Counted from the first letter of the stretch, positions 43,176 through 51,946 are shown. The stretch is 64,000 nt of DNA from Gallionella sp. (GCA_023229845.1 JALNYK010000010.1:1-64000); one strand, 5' to 3'. Notes: generated from the letters alone by a model not told the origin. Numbers and translations are program-made.

Positions 43176-43302
43176 GTCATTCCGGCGAAGTCCGGAATCC
43201 AGAACGAATAAAAATTTCCCACGCAAGTGGGCCAAAATCATGGCTTTGTCCGCTTCGCGGCATATTTTTTCATTGCTGGATACCGGCCTTCTCCGGTATG
43301 AC
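43176..43302. repeat. MITE/REPIN-like element, copy C
   Basis: 127 bp with 27-bp arms. The right arm has diverged (GGATACCGGCCTTCTCCGGT) relative to copies A and B. The inner part shares GAATAAAAATTTCC and TTTGTCCGCTTCGCGG with copy B in the same direction. It is inserted between the TPR gene and lolB. Confidence 0.88.
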
Positions 43303-43325
43303 GGCCTAATGGACAATCCCGATAA

Positions 43326-43886
43326 ATGCGGCTGATTGCTCTGATATTGCTGGTGCTGTTGGGTGGTTGCGCATCGCCGCCGACCGCGCCTGCAGCGCGT
43401 CCCTCGCAACTTGAGGTTGCCGCATTCGCGCTGAACGGGCGCATCGCGATCAAGCATAACGGCACACGCCATTCCGCCGGGGTGCGCTGGGTGCATCTGT
43501 CTCAATCCGACGAGTTGTTGCTGCAGGGGCCGCTGGGCCAGACCGCCGCGCGCGTCTACCGAGATGCACAAGGCGCGACGCTGGACGACGGCAGTAAACA
43601 TTACGAGGCTGCGGATGCCGAGACGCTGATGCAGCAGGTGCTGGGCTGGCAACTGCCGCTCGGTGGCTTGCGTCTGTGGGTGCTTGGGCAGGCGGCGGAG
43701 GGCGAGGCGCAGATCGAGCGCGACGAACGCGGACGGATCGTTTTGTTACTGCAGGACGGTTGGGAAGTGCGCTACTTGCGTTACGACGGCGACGGCATGG
43801 ACAGTCTGCCGTCGCGTTTGCAACTGAGCCGCAACGAACTGCAGGTGCAGTTGCTGATAGACGAATGGGAATGGGAAAAACCGTAA
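43326..43886 (+). CDS. lolB: LolB, outer-membrane lipoprotein receptor
   Basis: Accepts lipoproteins from LolA and inserts them into the outer membrane. The 186-residue precursor has lipobox LLGGC (Cys15). The mature domain begins FALNGRIAIKHNGTRHSAGVRW, typical of LolB, and contains the hydrophobic-loop region VLGWQLPLGGLRLWVLG. The stop shares one base with the ispE start (TAATG), the conserved lolB-ispE coupling. Confidence 0.93.
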   Translation: MRLIALILLVLLGGCASPPTAPAARPSQLEVAAFALNGRIAIKHNGTRHSAGVRWVHLSQSDELLLQGPLGQTAARVYRDAQGATLDDGSKHYEAADAETLMQQVLGWQLPLGGLRLWVLGQAAEGEAQIERDERGRIVLLLQDGWEVRYLRYDGDGMDSLPSRLQLSRNELQVQLLIDEWEWEKP

Positions 43887-44719
43887 TGCTGACTTGCCCC
43901 GCTCCGGCGAAACTCAATCTTTTTCTGCATGTGGTCGGTCGCAGGCCGGACGGCTATCACTTGCTGCAGACGTTGTTTCGCTTCATTGACCTGCAGGACA
44001 CGTTGCAATTCGAATTGCGCGACGACGGCGAGGTGCATCGCACCAATAACGTCGAGGGCGTGGCCGAGGAGCAGGACTTGTGCGTGCGCGCGGCGCGCCT
44101 GTTGCAGGCCGAGACCGGCTGCAAGCTGGGCGTAGACATCGGGATCGAGAAACGCATCCCGATGGGCGGTGGGCTGGGCGGCGGCAGTTCGGATGCGGCC
44201 ACTACATTGATTGCGCTGAATCGCCTGTGGTCGCTGGGGCTGTCGCGCGAACGCCTGATGCAGCTGGGCCTGCAACTGGGGGCGGATGTGCCGGTGTTCG
44301 TGTTCGGCGAGAACGCCTTTGCCGAGGGCGTGGGCGAGGCGTTGCAGGCCTGCCCCTTGCCGGAAGCCTGGTATGTCGTGCTGTTTCCACCGGTCCATGT
44401 ACCGACCGCGCAAATTTTTACGCATCCGGAATTGACACGCGATTCGGTTTCCAGCACAATGCGCGCCCTCTCGATGCCGCAGACGCAATTGCGCAACGAT
44501 TTGCAGCAAGTGGCGTGCAAGCTCTACCCGGAAGTGGCTAGACATATAGACAGTCTGAGCCATTACGGCAAGGCGATGATGACTGGATCGGGAGCATGCG
44601 TATTCGCGGAGTTTGAAAGTCGCGATCAGGCTGAATCGGTGCTCCAGAAGTTGCCGAAGGAGATGCGCGGTGTGGTAGCGCAAGGTTTGAAAAAGCACCC
44701 GTTGCATGATTGGGTGTAG
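43886..44719 (+). CDS. ispE: IspE, 4-diphosphocytidyl-2-C-methylerythritol kinase
   Basis: MEP-pathway kinase of the GHMP family, 277 residues. It shows APAKLNLFLHVVGRRPDGYH, the ATP loop PMGGGLGGGSSDAATTL, and motif 3 MTGSGACVFAEF. I use ATG 43886, coupled to the lolB stop; an in-frame ATG at 43871 would add five residues. It is followed by tRNA-Gln and prs in the standard order. Confidence 0.95.
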   Translation: MLTCPAPAKLNLFLHVVGRRPDGYHLLQTLFRFIDLQDTLQFELRDDGEVHRTNNVEGVAEEQDLCVRAARLLQAETGCKLGVDIGIEKRIPMGGGLGGGSSDAATTLIALNRLWSLGLSRERLMQLGLQLGADVPVFVFGENAFAEGVGEALQACPLPEAWYVVLFPPVHVPTAQIFTHPELTRDSVSSTMRALSMPQTQLRNDLQQVACKLYPEVARHIDSLSHYGKAMMTGSGACVFAEFESRDQAESVLQKLPKEMRGVVAQGLKKHPLHDWV

Positions 44720-44731
44720 CAATAAGTTCAT

Positions 44732-44806
44732 TGGGGAGTCGCCAAGTGGTAAGGCACCGGATTTTGATTCCGGCATTCGTAGGTTCGATCCCTACCTCCC
44801 CAGCCA
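44732..44806 (+). tRNA. tRNA-Gln (anticodon TTG)
   Basis: 75 bases including an encoded CCA end. The acceptor stem TGGGGAG pairs with CTCCCCA. The D-arm is GCCAAGTGGTAAGGC. The anticodon stem CCGGA/TCCGG has loop TTTTGAT, giving anticodon TTG. The T-arm is GTAGGTTCGATCCCTAC. It lies between ispE and prs, its usual place in betaproteobacteria. Confidence 0.97.
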
Positions 44807-44914
44807 AATTTCGGTTTCGGCGCAGATTAATGTGAGCGAAGCTCGCGTAGGTCGGCAGCTGAAGCCTGTTTATTGGGGCATTGCCCCGTTATCTCGTTCC
44901 TTTAAGGGGTTGAC

Positions 44915-45865
44915 GTGTCACACGACAGGTTGATGGTGTTTACCGGCAATGCCAATCCTAAGCTCGCAGAAGCAGTCGCGCAGCATCTCAATATCAATCT
45001 CGGTCGCGCCACGGTAGGTCGTTTTTCCGACGGCGAAGTGATGGTCGAGTTGTTGGAGAACGTGCGAGGCAAGGACGTTTTCGTGCTGCAGTCTACCTGC
45101 GTTCCGACCAACGATAATCTGATGGAAGTCATGGTGATGGTGGATGCGCTCAAGCGCGCTTCCGCCGGCCGCATCACTGCCGCGATTCCGTATTTCGGTT
45201 ATGCACGCCAGGATCGCCGTCCGCGTTCCGCGCGTGTCGCGATCACCGCGAAAGTCGTTGCCGATATGCTTTCCAGCGCAGGCGTGGATCGCGTGCTGAC
45301 GATGGATTTGCACTCCGACCAGATCCAGGGCTTCTTCGACGTGCCGGTGGACAACATCTACGCCAGCCCGATCCTGCTGGCCGATGTGTGCAAGTGCAAC
45401 TACCCGAATCTGATCGTGGTGTCGCCGGATGTCGGCGGCGTGGTGCGCGCTCGCGCGCTGGCCAAGGAGCTGGACGCGGATCTGGCGATCATCGACAAGC
45501 GTCGTCCGAAGCCGAACGTGGCCAAGGTGATGAATATTATCGGCGACGTGGTCGGGCGCACCTGTTTGATCATGGACGACATGGTGGACACCGCCAACAC
45601 GCTGTGCGAAGCGGCGAATGCGCTGAAGGAAAAGGGCGCGACTCGCGTGCTGGCGTACTGCACGCATCCTGTGCTGTCCGGTCCGGCAATCGAGCGCATC
45701 GAGAATTCCGCGCTGGATGAACTGGTGGTCACCGACACCATCCCGTTGAGCGAAGCCGCGCGCAACTGCAAGCGCATTCGTCAACTGAGCACCGCAGAAT
45801 TGATGGCGGAAACCATCCGCCGCATCAACAACGAAGAATCGGTGAGCTCGCTGTTCACCGAGTAG
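44915..45865 (+). CDS. prs: Ribose-phosphate pyrophosphokinase (PRPP synthetase)
   Basis: Makes PRPP for nucleotide, His and Trp synthesis. The 316 residues have LMVFTGNANPKLAEAVAQHL, the flexible-loop/ATP region YGYARQDRR-type (FGYARQDRRPRSARV), DLHSDQIQGFF and the PRPP-binding signature LIMDDMVDTANTLC. The start is GTG 44915 with AAGGGG upstream. The leader between the tRNA and prs (44807-44914) holds a GGGGCATTGCCCC hairpin. Confidence 0.97.
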   Translation: MSHDRLMVFTGNANPKLAEAVAQHLNINLGRATVGRFSDGEVMVELLENVRGKDVFVLQSTCVPTNDNLMEVMVMVDALKRASAGRITAAIPYFGYARQDRRPRSARVAITAKVVADMLSSAGVDRVLTMDLHSDQIQGFFDVPVDNIYASPILLADVCKCNYPNLIVVSPDVGGVVRARALAKELDADLAIIDKRRPKPNVAKVMNIIGDVVGRTCLIMDDMVDTANTLCEAANALKEKGATRVLAYCTHPVLSGPAIERIENSALDELVVTDTIPLSEAARNCKRIRQLSTAELMAETIRRINNEESVSSLFTE

Positions 45866-45868
45866 TAA

Positions 45869-45895
45869 GTTGGGCACGATAAAGCTGAGCCCAAC
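45869..45895. repeat. GTTGGGC...GCCCAAC palindrome after prs
   Basis: Short hairpin GTTGGGC/GCCCAAC directly after the prs stop, without a T-run. A second hairpin, GCGGCAACC-ATGTC-GGTTGCCGC at 45911-45933, lies upstream of rplY and could be part of the rplY leader. Confidence 0.55.
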
Positions 45896-45984
45896 ATACA
45901 TCAGGTTTTAGCGGCAACCATGTCGGTTGCCGCAAATGTTGAATCGTCTGGTCGCGGACGATTCTGTTTTTTTGGAGAAGTGAA

Positions 45985-46617
45985 ATGACTATCGAAATCA
46001 ATGCAGCAATTCGCAAGGCGCAAGGTACGGGTGCGAGCCGCCGTCTGCGTAACACCGGCCGCGTGCCAGGTGTTGTCTACGGTTCCGGCGACGCCGTCGC
46101 GCTCGATCTGGACCATAACGAGATCTACTACAAGCTGCGTTCCGAAGCGTTCCACGCTTCCGTACTGTCGCTGAACATCGAAGGCAAGAAGGAAACCGTG
46201 CTGCTGCGTGACTTCGTGATGCACCCGTTCCGCCAACAAGTCCAGCACATCGACTTCCAGCGCGTGGACGTGAACCAGAAGATGCACAAGAAGGTGCCTC
46301 TGCACTTCATCAACGAAGAAATCGCTCCGGGCGTCAAGACCGGCGGCGGCAAGATTAGCCATGTGATCCACGATCTGGACATCACCTGCCTGCCGAAGGA
46401 TCTGCCTGCCTTCATCGAAGTTGATCTGGGCAAACTGGATCTGGGCCATTCCGTACACGTTGCCGACTTGAAGCTGCCTGCAGGCGTTGAAGTCGCAGCA
46501 CACGGTTCTCACACCGGCGAAGCCGTGGTGGCGACCGTCATGGTGCCGCGCGGTGCAGTCGAAGCCGCTGCCGAAGCGGCGACTGCCGAAGCTGCTGCAC
46601 CTGCCGCCAAGAAGTAA
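45985..46617 (+). CDS. rplY: 50S ribosomal protein L25 (Ctc/TL5 type)
   Basis: Binds 5S rRNA. The 210-residue long form has the L25 N-terminal domain (INAAIRKAQGTGASRRLRN, GRVPGVVYGSGDAVALDL), a C-terminal beta domain of the TL5/Ctc type, and an Ala/Glu-rich tail. GGAGAAG lies 7 bases upstream of the ATG. It sits between prs and pth as is usual. Confidence 0.96.
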   Translation: MTIEINAAIRKAQGTGASRRLRNTGRVPGVVYGSGDAVALDLDHNEIYYKLRSEAFHASVLSLNIEGKKETVLLRDFVMHPFRQQVQHIDFQRVDVNQKMHKKVPLHFINEEIAPGVKTGGGKISHVIHDLDITCLPKDLPAFIEVDLGKLDLGHSVHVADLKLPAGVEVAAHGSHTGEAVVATVMVPRGAVEAAAEAATAEAAAPAAKK

Positions 46618-46640
46618 TAACGGGGTCTGCCGACCCTCGC

Positions 46641-46677
46641 AACCCGCCATCGCTGATACCGGCATGGCGGGTTTTTT
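46641..46677 (+). terminator. Rho-independent terminator of rplY
   Basis: AACCCGCCAT paired with ATGGCGGGTT, a 13-base loop, then six T. Confidence 0.88.
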
Positions 46678-46706
46678 ATTGGTTGCGGAATAACCGCAAG
46701 CCCTTT

Positions 46707-46729
46707 GTAGGAGCGGCTTTAGCCGTGAA
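46707..46729. repeat. GTAGGAGCGGCTTTAGCCG palindrome
   Basis: A short dispersed palindrome (CGGCTTTAGCCG core with GTAGGAG flank) in the rplY-pth gap, next to a TTGCGG-AATAA-CCGCAA hairpin at 46683-46699. Confidence 0.5.
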
Positions 46730-46863
46730 GGGCACGTTGAAATGCATGGGTGTCGTGACTAAAGTCCGCCCCGAGGTTCTGTCGAAGGATCGCGCGCCCC
46801 AAGACAATGCCGTCGATTAGATGCTTTATGGATTTCTCTAATGATTTTTTGGATTAACGCATC

Positions 46864-47439
46864 ATGAGTTCGATACGCCTGATCGTCGGGCTGGGGAATC
46901 CCGGCCGCGAATACGAAAATACCCGCCATAACGCCGGCTTCTGGTGGCTGGACGAGTTTGCGCGCACGCACAACCTGAGTTTCAGGAGTGAGGCCAAGTT
47001 TCATGGTCTCGCAGCGCGCGGTCAGCTGCATGGACACGAAGTCTTCCTGCTCAAGCCGCAGACCTTCATGAACGTCAGCGGTCGCGCGGTCGGCGCGCTG
47101 GCGCAGTTCTACAAGATCGCCCCGGCGGAAGTCTTGGTCGTGCACGACGAACTGGACCTGCCGCCGGGCAGCGCCAAGCTGAAACTGGGCGGCGGCCACG
47201 GCGGTCACAACGGCCTGAAGGACATCATCGCCTATCTTGGCACCAAGGATTTCTGGCGGCTGCGCCTCGGCATCGGCCATCCCGGCGAACGCAGCGAAGT
47301 GGTCAACTTCGTGCTGAACGATCCGCGCCGCGAGGAGCGGGCGCTAATCGACGAAGCGATGCAACGCGCACAGGATGTCGCCCATCTGGTCGTCGAGGGC
47401 AAGACCGAGGCGGCGATGCTGAAGTTGCATAGCGCTTGA
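46864..47439 (+). CDS. pth: Peptidyl-tRNA hydrolase
   Basis: Recycles peptidyl-tRNA released during translation. The 191 residues have LIVGLGNPGREYENTRHNAG with the catalytic His, FLLKPQTFMNVSG, VHDELDLPPG and GGGHGGHNGLKDI. Length is normal. The usual next gene, ychF, is missing here; a pilin locus follows instead. Confidence 0.96.
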   Translation: MSSIRLIVGLGNPGREYENTRHNAGFWWLDEFARTHNLSFRSEAKFHGLAARGQLHGHEVFLLKPQTFMNVSGRAVGALAQFYKIAPAEVLVVHDELDLPPGSAKLKLGGGHGGHNGLKDIIAYLGTKDFWRLRLGIGHPGERSEVVNFVLNDPRREERALIDEAMQRAQDVAHLVVEGKTEAAMLKLHSA

Positions 47440-47549
47440 GGCTGCTGAGTGACGAAAAACGTCAGTTTGCGGTCAATATTGGTCGCCTTAACCCGCTGAG
47501 GCTGTTTCGATATCTTGTTGTGTTTATATAAAACAGTAGCTTGCAATTG

Positions 47550-47565
47550 TGGCACGGCTATTGCA
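47550..47565 (+). promoter_or_regulatory. Sigma-54 promoter of the pilin gene
   Basis: TGGCACGGCTATTGCA matches the -24/-12 consensus TGGCACG-N4-TTGCA exactly. The predicted start near 47577 gives a leader of about 75 bases to the pilin ATG at 47653. Type IV pilin genes are commonly activated by PilR through sigma-54; the PilSR genes are not in the window. Confidence 0.88.
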
Positions 47566-47652
47566 TTAATTCTGGCAACACACGATGTGTGTTAACCGTA
47601 GACCGGGCCAATGGCCTGATCGAATGGCTAATAACTCTTAAAGGAGCTTTAC

Positions 47653-48114
47653 ATGAAAAACGTACAAAAAGGCTTTACCCTGATCGAACTGATGATCGTG
47701 GTCGCGATTATCGGTATTCTGGCTGCTGTGGCGATTCCGGCTTACCAAGACTACACAGTCAAGTCCAAGCTGACTGAGCTGACCAGCCTGACCAGCCCGG
47801 CGCGGACTGCTATTGGCCTTTATTGCAGCGAAGGCGGTGTTGATTCCAGCGGCAATTTTGTAACGCTCGCTGGTGCTTCTCTTGCTGCGGTTACTGGAAC
47901 GGCTGATAACTCGCTTAATGTATCGGCTGCAAAATATATGGCAAGTGGTGCTGTTACGACAACTACAGGTATGATCACAGCCACGACTGTAGCGTCTGGA
48001 TTGCCCTCTGATACTGTATCTAAGACGGTTACATGGACACCGACTTGCGGCGCTGGTGGTGTGGAGTGGGCTGTTGGCGGTACTGTTCCGACAAAATACT
48101 ATCCTAAGTCTTAA
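47653..48114 (+). CDS. pilA: Type IV major pilin (PilA-like)
   Basis: A 153-residue class IVa prepilin with a six-residue leader ending KG, then the N-methylated FTLIELMIVVAIIGILAAVA helix with Glu5. The conserved disulfide is probably C58-C132 near the C-terminus. The variable part is unusually rich in Thr, Ser, Ala and Val (GAVTTTTGMITATTVASG), a possible target for O-glycosylation. AAGGAG precedes the ATG. It has its own sigma-54 promoter and terminator, so it is a single-gene unit. Confidence 0.95.
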   Translation: MKNVQKGFTLIELMIVVAIIGILAAVAIPAYQDYTVKSKLTELTSLTSPARTAIGLYCSEGGVDSSGNFVTLAGASLAAVTGTADNSLNVSAAKYMASGAVTTTTGMITATTVASGLPSDTVSKTVTWTPTCGAGGVEWAVGGTVPTKYYPKS

Positions 48115-48141
48115 TTGTCGATTGATTAATCCGACATAATG

Positions 48142-48165
48142 AAGGGGGCGCAAGCCCCCTTTTTT
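48142..48165 (+). terminator. Rho-independent terminator of the pilin gene
   Basis: AGGGGGC-GCAA-GCCCCCT followed by T6. It rules out the ATG at 48139 as a likely start for the next gene. Confidence 0.92.
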
Positions 48166-48171
48166 ACATCT

Positions 48172-49917
48172 ATGCGTATTCTTGTTATTAAGCCCGCCTT
48201 ATTGTTTTGCATTTTCGCCCTTGCTGTGGTCTGCTACCTGCCGGGGCTGGAGGGGCATTTCGTTTTCGACGACGGGGCCAACCTCCGCCTGAATTCCTAC
48301 CTGGGAATCGAAAGTCTGGATTTAGTTTCTCTTTGGCGCGCTGCTTTTTCGGGGGATGCCGGCCCGCTGGGGCGTCCCATCAGCATGGCGAGTTTCGCCG
48401 TCAATCATTATTTTTCGGGCATGGTCCCCTATTATTTCAAGGCAACCAATCTGGCGATCCACTTGGTCAACGGGATATTGGTATTCCTGTTCGTCCGGAT
48501 GCTGCTCAACCTGCATCTGCGCATTCGGCGGTTAATGACGGAAAGGGACTTCGCAACCTGGATAGCCATCGCCGTCGCTGCAGCCTGGCTGTTGCACCCA
48601 TTCAATCTGACCGGTGTGCTGTATGTGGTGCAGCGCATGACCAGCCTTTCGGCATTGTTCACGCTGGCCGGACTGGTGTTGTATCTGTATGGCAGAAAAA
48701 GCCTGCTGGATGGGGCGAGGTCGGGATTCTTTGCGATTGCCGCCGCCATATTCATCGCGACACCGCTTGCCGCGCTGTGCAAGGAAAACGGCGTCTTGCT
48801 GCCCTTGTTCATTCTGGTAATCGAGGCGACCTTGCTGCGCTGGAATGCGTTCGATCAAAATAGCCGCCGCATTTTGGTGTCGATGGTGGGACTGTCGGTT
48901 GCAATCCCCGTGTTAGCTGGTCTGATTTACGTTCTGAATAATCCCGGGCTGATTCTGGCGGGATATTCGTGGCGCGATTTTTCGCTGTCGGAACGACTGA
49001 TGACCGAGGCGCGCGTGCTGTGGTTCTACCTGCATATGATTGTGCTGCCCAGCATGAGCGAGATGGGGCTGCACCACGACGACTTCCCGATTTCGAGGAG
49101 TCTGCTTGCCCCTTGGACGACGTTGTCTGCCATTGCGGGCCTGATATTTCTGATGGGGGGCGCATTCGCATTGCGCAACAAGCACCCTATGATTGCTTTC
49201 GGGATAGCGTTCTTTTTGATCGGACATGTGCTGGAGTCCACCGTCATCCCGCTGGAAATCGCCTTCGAACACCGCAATTATTTGCCCATGCTCGGCATTC
49301 TGTTGCCCCTAGCCTATTACGCATTAAATTCCCAGATTCATTTGTCCAGTTTGCGCGTGCGCCGGGTGGCTTTCGCGGTGTTGGTGGTCCTGTTCGCCGG
49401 GCTGACCGCGTCCCGCGCCATGCAGTGGGGCGATACGCTCCAGATGCGCATGCTGGAGGTGGAGCGGCATCCGGGTTCGGTGCGGGCGCACACCGACTTG
49501 GCAGCACTTTACGACCATTTGCCGCCCACATCTCAGGAGGATGCGGTCGATCTCTATAACAAGGCGCTATTCCATTATCGGCAGGCCGCAGATAACGCAC
49601 CGACCAGCATTGCTGGATTGCTAGGTATGCTGGCGGTGAATGCGGAAAGAAGATTGCCGCAGGAGAACGCTTTGCTTGTAGAGCTGGAGCAGCGCCTTGC
49701 GACGGTTCCTTTTGGGCCGCCAAACAAGAATTCTCTCATTGGCGCGATCCGGGATATTGCCAGCGGTTATTTTGTAGTCAATGCGGAAGTCGTTGATCGC
49801 ATTTATCGTGCTGCGTTGTCGAATCCGCTGCTAACCGGCAGCATCAGGGAGCAGATAGTCTCGGAGTTTGCCAACCTGCCACCGGAAATTCGGTCAAAGG
49901 CAGAGCTGTTAAAATGA
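48172..49917 (+). CDS. GT-C fold membrane protein with C-terminal TPR-like region (TMTC-like)
   Basis: A 581-residue protein with about ten membrane helices in the first 430 residues, then a soluble helical tail with TPR-like spacing (HTDLAALYDHLPPTSQEDAV). The motif HFVFDDGANLRLNSY (D33-D34) after the first helix, and HEHRN-type FEHRNYLPMLG later, fit GT-C glycosyltransferases such as the TMTC O-mannosyltransferases and similar bacterial proteins. The start is ATG 48172, since the earlier ATG lies in the pilin terminator; no Shine-Dalgarno is visible. Position right after a Thr-rich pilin suggests pilin glycosylation, which is inference. Confidence 0.75.
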   Translation: MRILVIKPALLFCIFALAVVCYLPGLEGHFVFDDGANLRLNSYLGIESLDLVSLWRAAFSGDAGPLGRPISMASFAVNHYFSGMVPYYFKATNLAIHLVNGILVFLFVRMLLNLHLRIRRLMTERDFATWIAIAVAAAWLLHPFNLTGVLYVVQRMTSLSALFTLAGLVLYLYGRKSLLDGARSGFFAIAAAIFIATPLAALCKENGVLLPLFILVIEATLLRWNAFDQNSRRILVSMVGLSVAIPVLAGLIYVLNNPGLILAGYSWRDFSLSERLMTEARVLWFYLHMIVLPSMSEMGLHHDDFPISRSLLAPWTTLSAIAGLIFLMGGAFALRNKHPMIAFGIAFFLIGHVLESTVIPLEIAFEHRNYLPMLGILLPLAYYALNSQIHLSSLRVRRVAFAVLVVLFAGLTASRAMQWGDTLQMRMLEVERHPGSVRAHTDLAALYDHLPPTSQEDAVDLYNKALFHYRQAADNAPTSIAGLLGMLAVNAERRLPQENALLVELEQRLATVPFGPPNKNSLIGAIRDIASGYFVVNAEVVDRIYRAALSNPLLTGSIREQIVSEFANLPPEIRSKAELLK

Positions 49918-49940
49918 CACGCAGCCCCCCCTGCGTGTTT
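49917..49940 (+). terminator. Hairpin after the GT-C gene
   Basis: ACACGCAG-CCCCCC-CTGCGTGT followed by TTTAT. A weak terminator or pause site, overlapping the last base of the stop codon. Confidence 0.55.
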
Positions 49941-49962
49941 ATAACAAAAGATAAGGCCGTTT

Positions 49963-50838
49963 ATGAATCTCACATTGGTTATTCCTGCGCGTAACGAGGC
50001 GGAAGGATTGCGCCGTTTGCTGCCCGAAGTAGTGGCAATATTGCCGGAGGCTGAGATCATCGTGGTCAACGATGGTTCGGACGACGATACGCTTGCAGTC
50101 TGCGCTGAATATTCCGTGAGAGTGGTCAGCCACCCGTACCCGAAAGGCAATGGTGCAGCCGTAAAATCCGGAGCACGTGCCGCGAATGGCGAGGTGCTGG
50201 TTTTCATGGATGCCGACGGACAACACAAGCCGGAAGACATCCCTGCGCTGCTGGAAAAGTTCGCCGAAGGCTATGACATGGTGGTTGGGGCGCGTCAATC
50301 TGGTTCCCATGCCGGATCGCACCGGGCGGTGGCGAACGATTTGTTCAGCCGCTTCGCGACCTGGATGGTTCAACAGCCGGTCGAAGACCTCACGTCCGGA
50401 TTCCGGATGGTCAAGGCGAATAAGTTCCGCAAGTTTCTTTATTTGCTGCCCAACGGTTTTTCCTACCCGACTACCATTACCATGAGTTTCTTCCGGGCCG
50501 GGTTTGGCGTGGCGTACCTGCCCATCCACACCCCGCGGCGGGCCACGGGCAAAAGCCATATCCGCCCGATTCGGGATGGAGTCCGTTTTTTGCTGATCAT
50601 CATCAAGATCGGTACGCTTTATTCCCCGCAAAAGCTATTTTTGCCAATCAGCGCCGGTTTCTTCCTTACCGGATTGGGTTATTACTTTTACACCTATTCC
50701 AGCGATGGCCGCTTCACTAACATGAGCGCATTGCTGTTCATTTCGGCCATTCTCACCTTCCTTATCGGTATTGTGTCCGAACAGATTTCCGCGCTGCACT
50801 ACAAGGATATCGATGCGGACGGGCATGAGGACAAGTAG
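49963..50838 (+). CDS. Glycosyltransferase family 2, DPM1/ArnC-like, membrane anchored
   Basis: A 291-residue protein. GT-A domain: LTLVIPARNEAEGL, VVNDGSDDDT, metal-binding DAD at 83-85. Two C-terminal membrane helices (about 222-245 and 250-270) follow. It resembles polyprenyl-phosphate hexose synthases, so it probably charges a lipid carrier with a sugar, which could feed the neighbouring GT-C enzyme (inference). It is first in a four-gene plus-strand operon; the next gene begins within a few bases of its stop. Confidence 0.85.
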   Translation: MNLTLVIPARNEAEGLRRLLPEVVAILPEAEIIVVNDGSDDDTLAVCAEYSVRVVSHPYPKGNGAAVKSGARAANGEVLVFMDADGQHKPEDIPALLEKFAEGYDMVVGARQSGSHAGSHRAVANDLFSRFATWMVQQPVEDLTSGFRMVKANKFRKFLYLLPNGFSYPTTITMSFFRAGFGVAYLPIHTPRRATGKSHIRPIRDGVRFLLIIIKIGTLYSPQKLFLPISAGFFLTGLGYYFYTYSSDGRFTNMSALLFISAILTFLIGIVSEQISALHYKDIDADGHEDK

Positions 50839-50839
50839 C

Positions 50840-51946
50840 TTGAATGTATTGATGTCCAGCACTTCCTATCCGGAAAATGCCCAGGACTGGCGCGGCCGGT
50901 TTATCGCCAATCTCGCTGCCGCACTGGCTCGCCGGGATGATGTGAATCTTTCGTTATGGGCACCGCCCGGCGAGTTGCCGGCGGGGGTGGTTTCTGCGGT
51001 TACGCCGGATGACGCGCAATGGCTGAGGCAATTGTCGCAACAAGGCGGCATTGCGCATTTGCTGAGAAATCGCCGGGTGTTCGCTGCTGGTGTCGTCATC
51101 CAACTGTTGGCGCGCCTGAGACGGAGCTATCGATACCGTCCGATCGATGTGTGCCATGTCAACTGGCTGCAAAACGCACTGCCGTTGTGGGGAAGCTGGA
51201 CACCGGCGTTGATCACCGTGTTGGGTAGCGATTTTGCGCTGTTGCGATTGCCGGGCATGAAGGCGCTGTTGCGTGCCGTTCTGCGGCAGCGCCGTGTCAT
51301 TCTGGCTCCCAACGCCGAATGGATGCGGCCCGGTTTGGAGCTGGCATTCGGCGATCTTGCCGAGATATGTCCCATCCCGTTCGGGGTGGACGATCCATGG
51401 TTCAAGGTTGTGCGTCGCCCCCCCGAAGGTGCGCGGCATTGGCTGGCGGTTACACGCCTGACGCGGAACAAGGTCGGCGACCTGTTCGGCTGGGGAGAAG
51501 GACTGTTCGGCAAAGAGCGTCAGTTGCATTTGTTCGGGCCGATGCAGGAAAAAATCGCGCTGCCACATTGGGTGCATTACCACGGCCCGACGCATCCGGC
51601 CGAGCTGTTGCAGACATGGTTTCCCCAAGCCTGTGGCCTGATTACTTTGAGCCGACACGACGAAGGGTGTCCGCAGGTGATGCTGGAGGCGATGGCGGCA
51701 GGACTGCCCGTGATCGCATCCGACTTGCCCGCTCACCAAGACATAGTTCTGCACCAAAAAAACGGCTGGCTTGTTACTGCGCGGGACGATTTGCGCCAAG
51801 GGCTGGAATGGCTGGAAGAGCCGGCACGTAATCTGGATGCGGGGGAAGCGGCCCGTTCAGGAATCAAGGATTCGGTCGGTACCTGGGATGATTGCGCTCA
51901 ACGCTATGCCGCCGCTTACCGGCGGCTATTGGAGCCCGTCCGGTGA
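50840..51946 (+). CDS. Glycosyltransferase family 4-like (GT-B)
   Basis: A 368-residue GT-B enzyme. The N-terminus MNVLMSSTSYPENAQDWRGR and the C-terminal nucleotide-sugar site (LITLSRHDEGCPQVMLEAMAAGLPVIAS, with the conserved EGCPQVMLE acid) are typical of GT4. The TTG at 50840 lies 9 bases after GAGG and one base after the upstream stop; ATG 50825 is the alternative and would overlap the previous gene. A C7 run is present at 51418-51424. It overlaps the next gene by 4 bases. Confidence 0.82.
   Translation: MNVLMSSTSYPENAQDWRGRFIANLAAALARRDDVNLSLWAPPGELPAGVVSAVTPDDAQWLRQLSQQGGIAHLLRNRRVFAAGVVIQLLARLRRSYRYRPIDVCHVNWLQNALPLWGSWTPALITVLGSDFALLRLPGMKALLRAVLRQRRVILAPNAEWMRPGLELAFGDLAEICPIPFGVDDPWFKVVRRPPEGARHWLAVTRLTRNKVGDLFGWGEGLFGKERQLHLFGPMQEKIALPHWVHYHGPTHPAELLQTWFPQACGLITLSRHDEGCPQVMLEAMAAGLPVIASDLPAHQDIVLHQKNGWLVTARDDLRQGLEWLEEPARNLDAGEAARSGIKDSVGTWDDCAQRYAAAYRRLLEPVR

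Noticed and set aside
44807..44914. GGGGCATTGCCCC hairpin after tRNA-Gln as a terminator.
   Set aside because: No T-run follows and prs is close downstream; it is more likely a leader or processing structure.
48139..48171. ATG at 48139 as start of the GT-C membrane protein.
   Set aside because: It sits inside the pilin terminator hairpin; the residues encoded before 48172 are terminator sequence.
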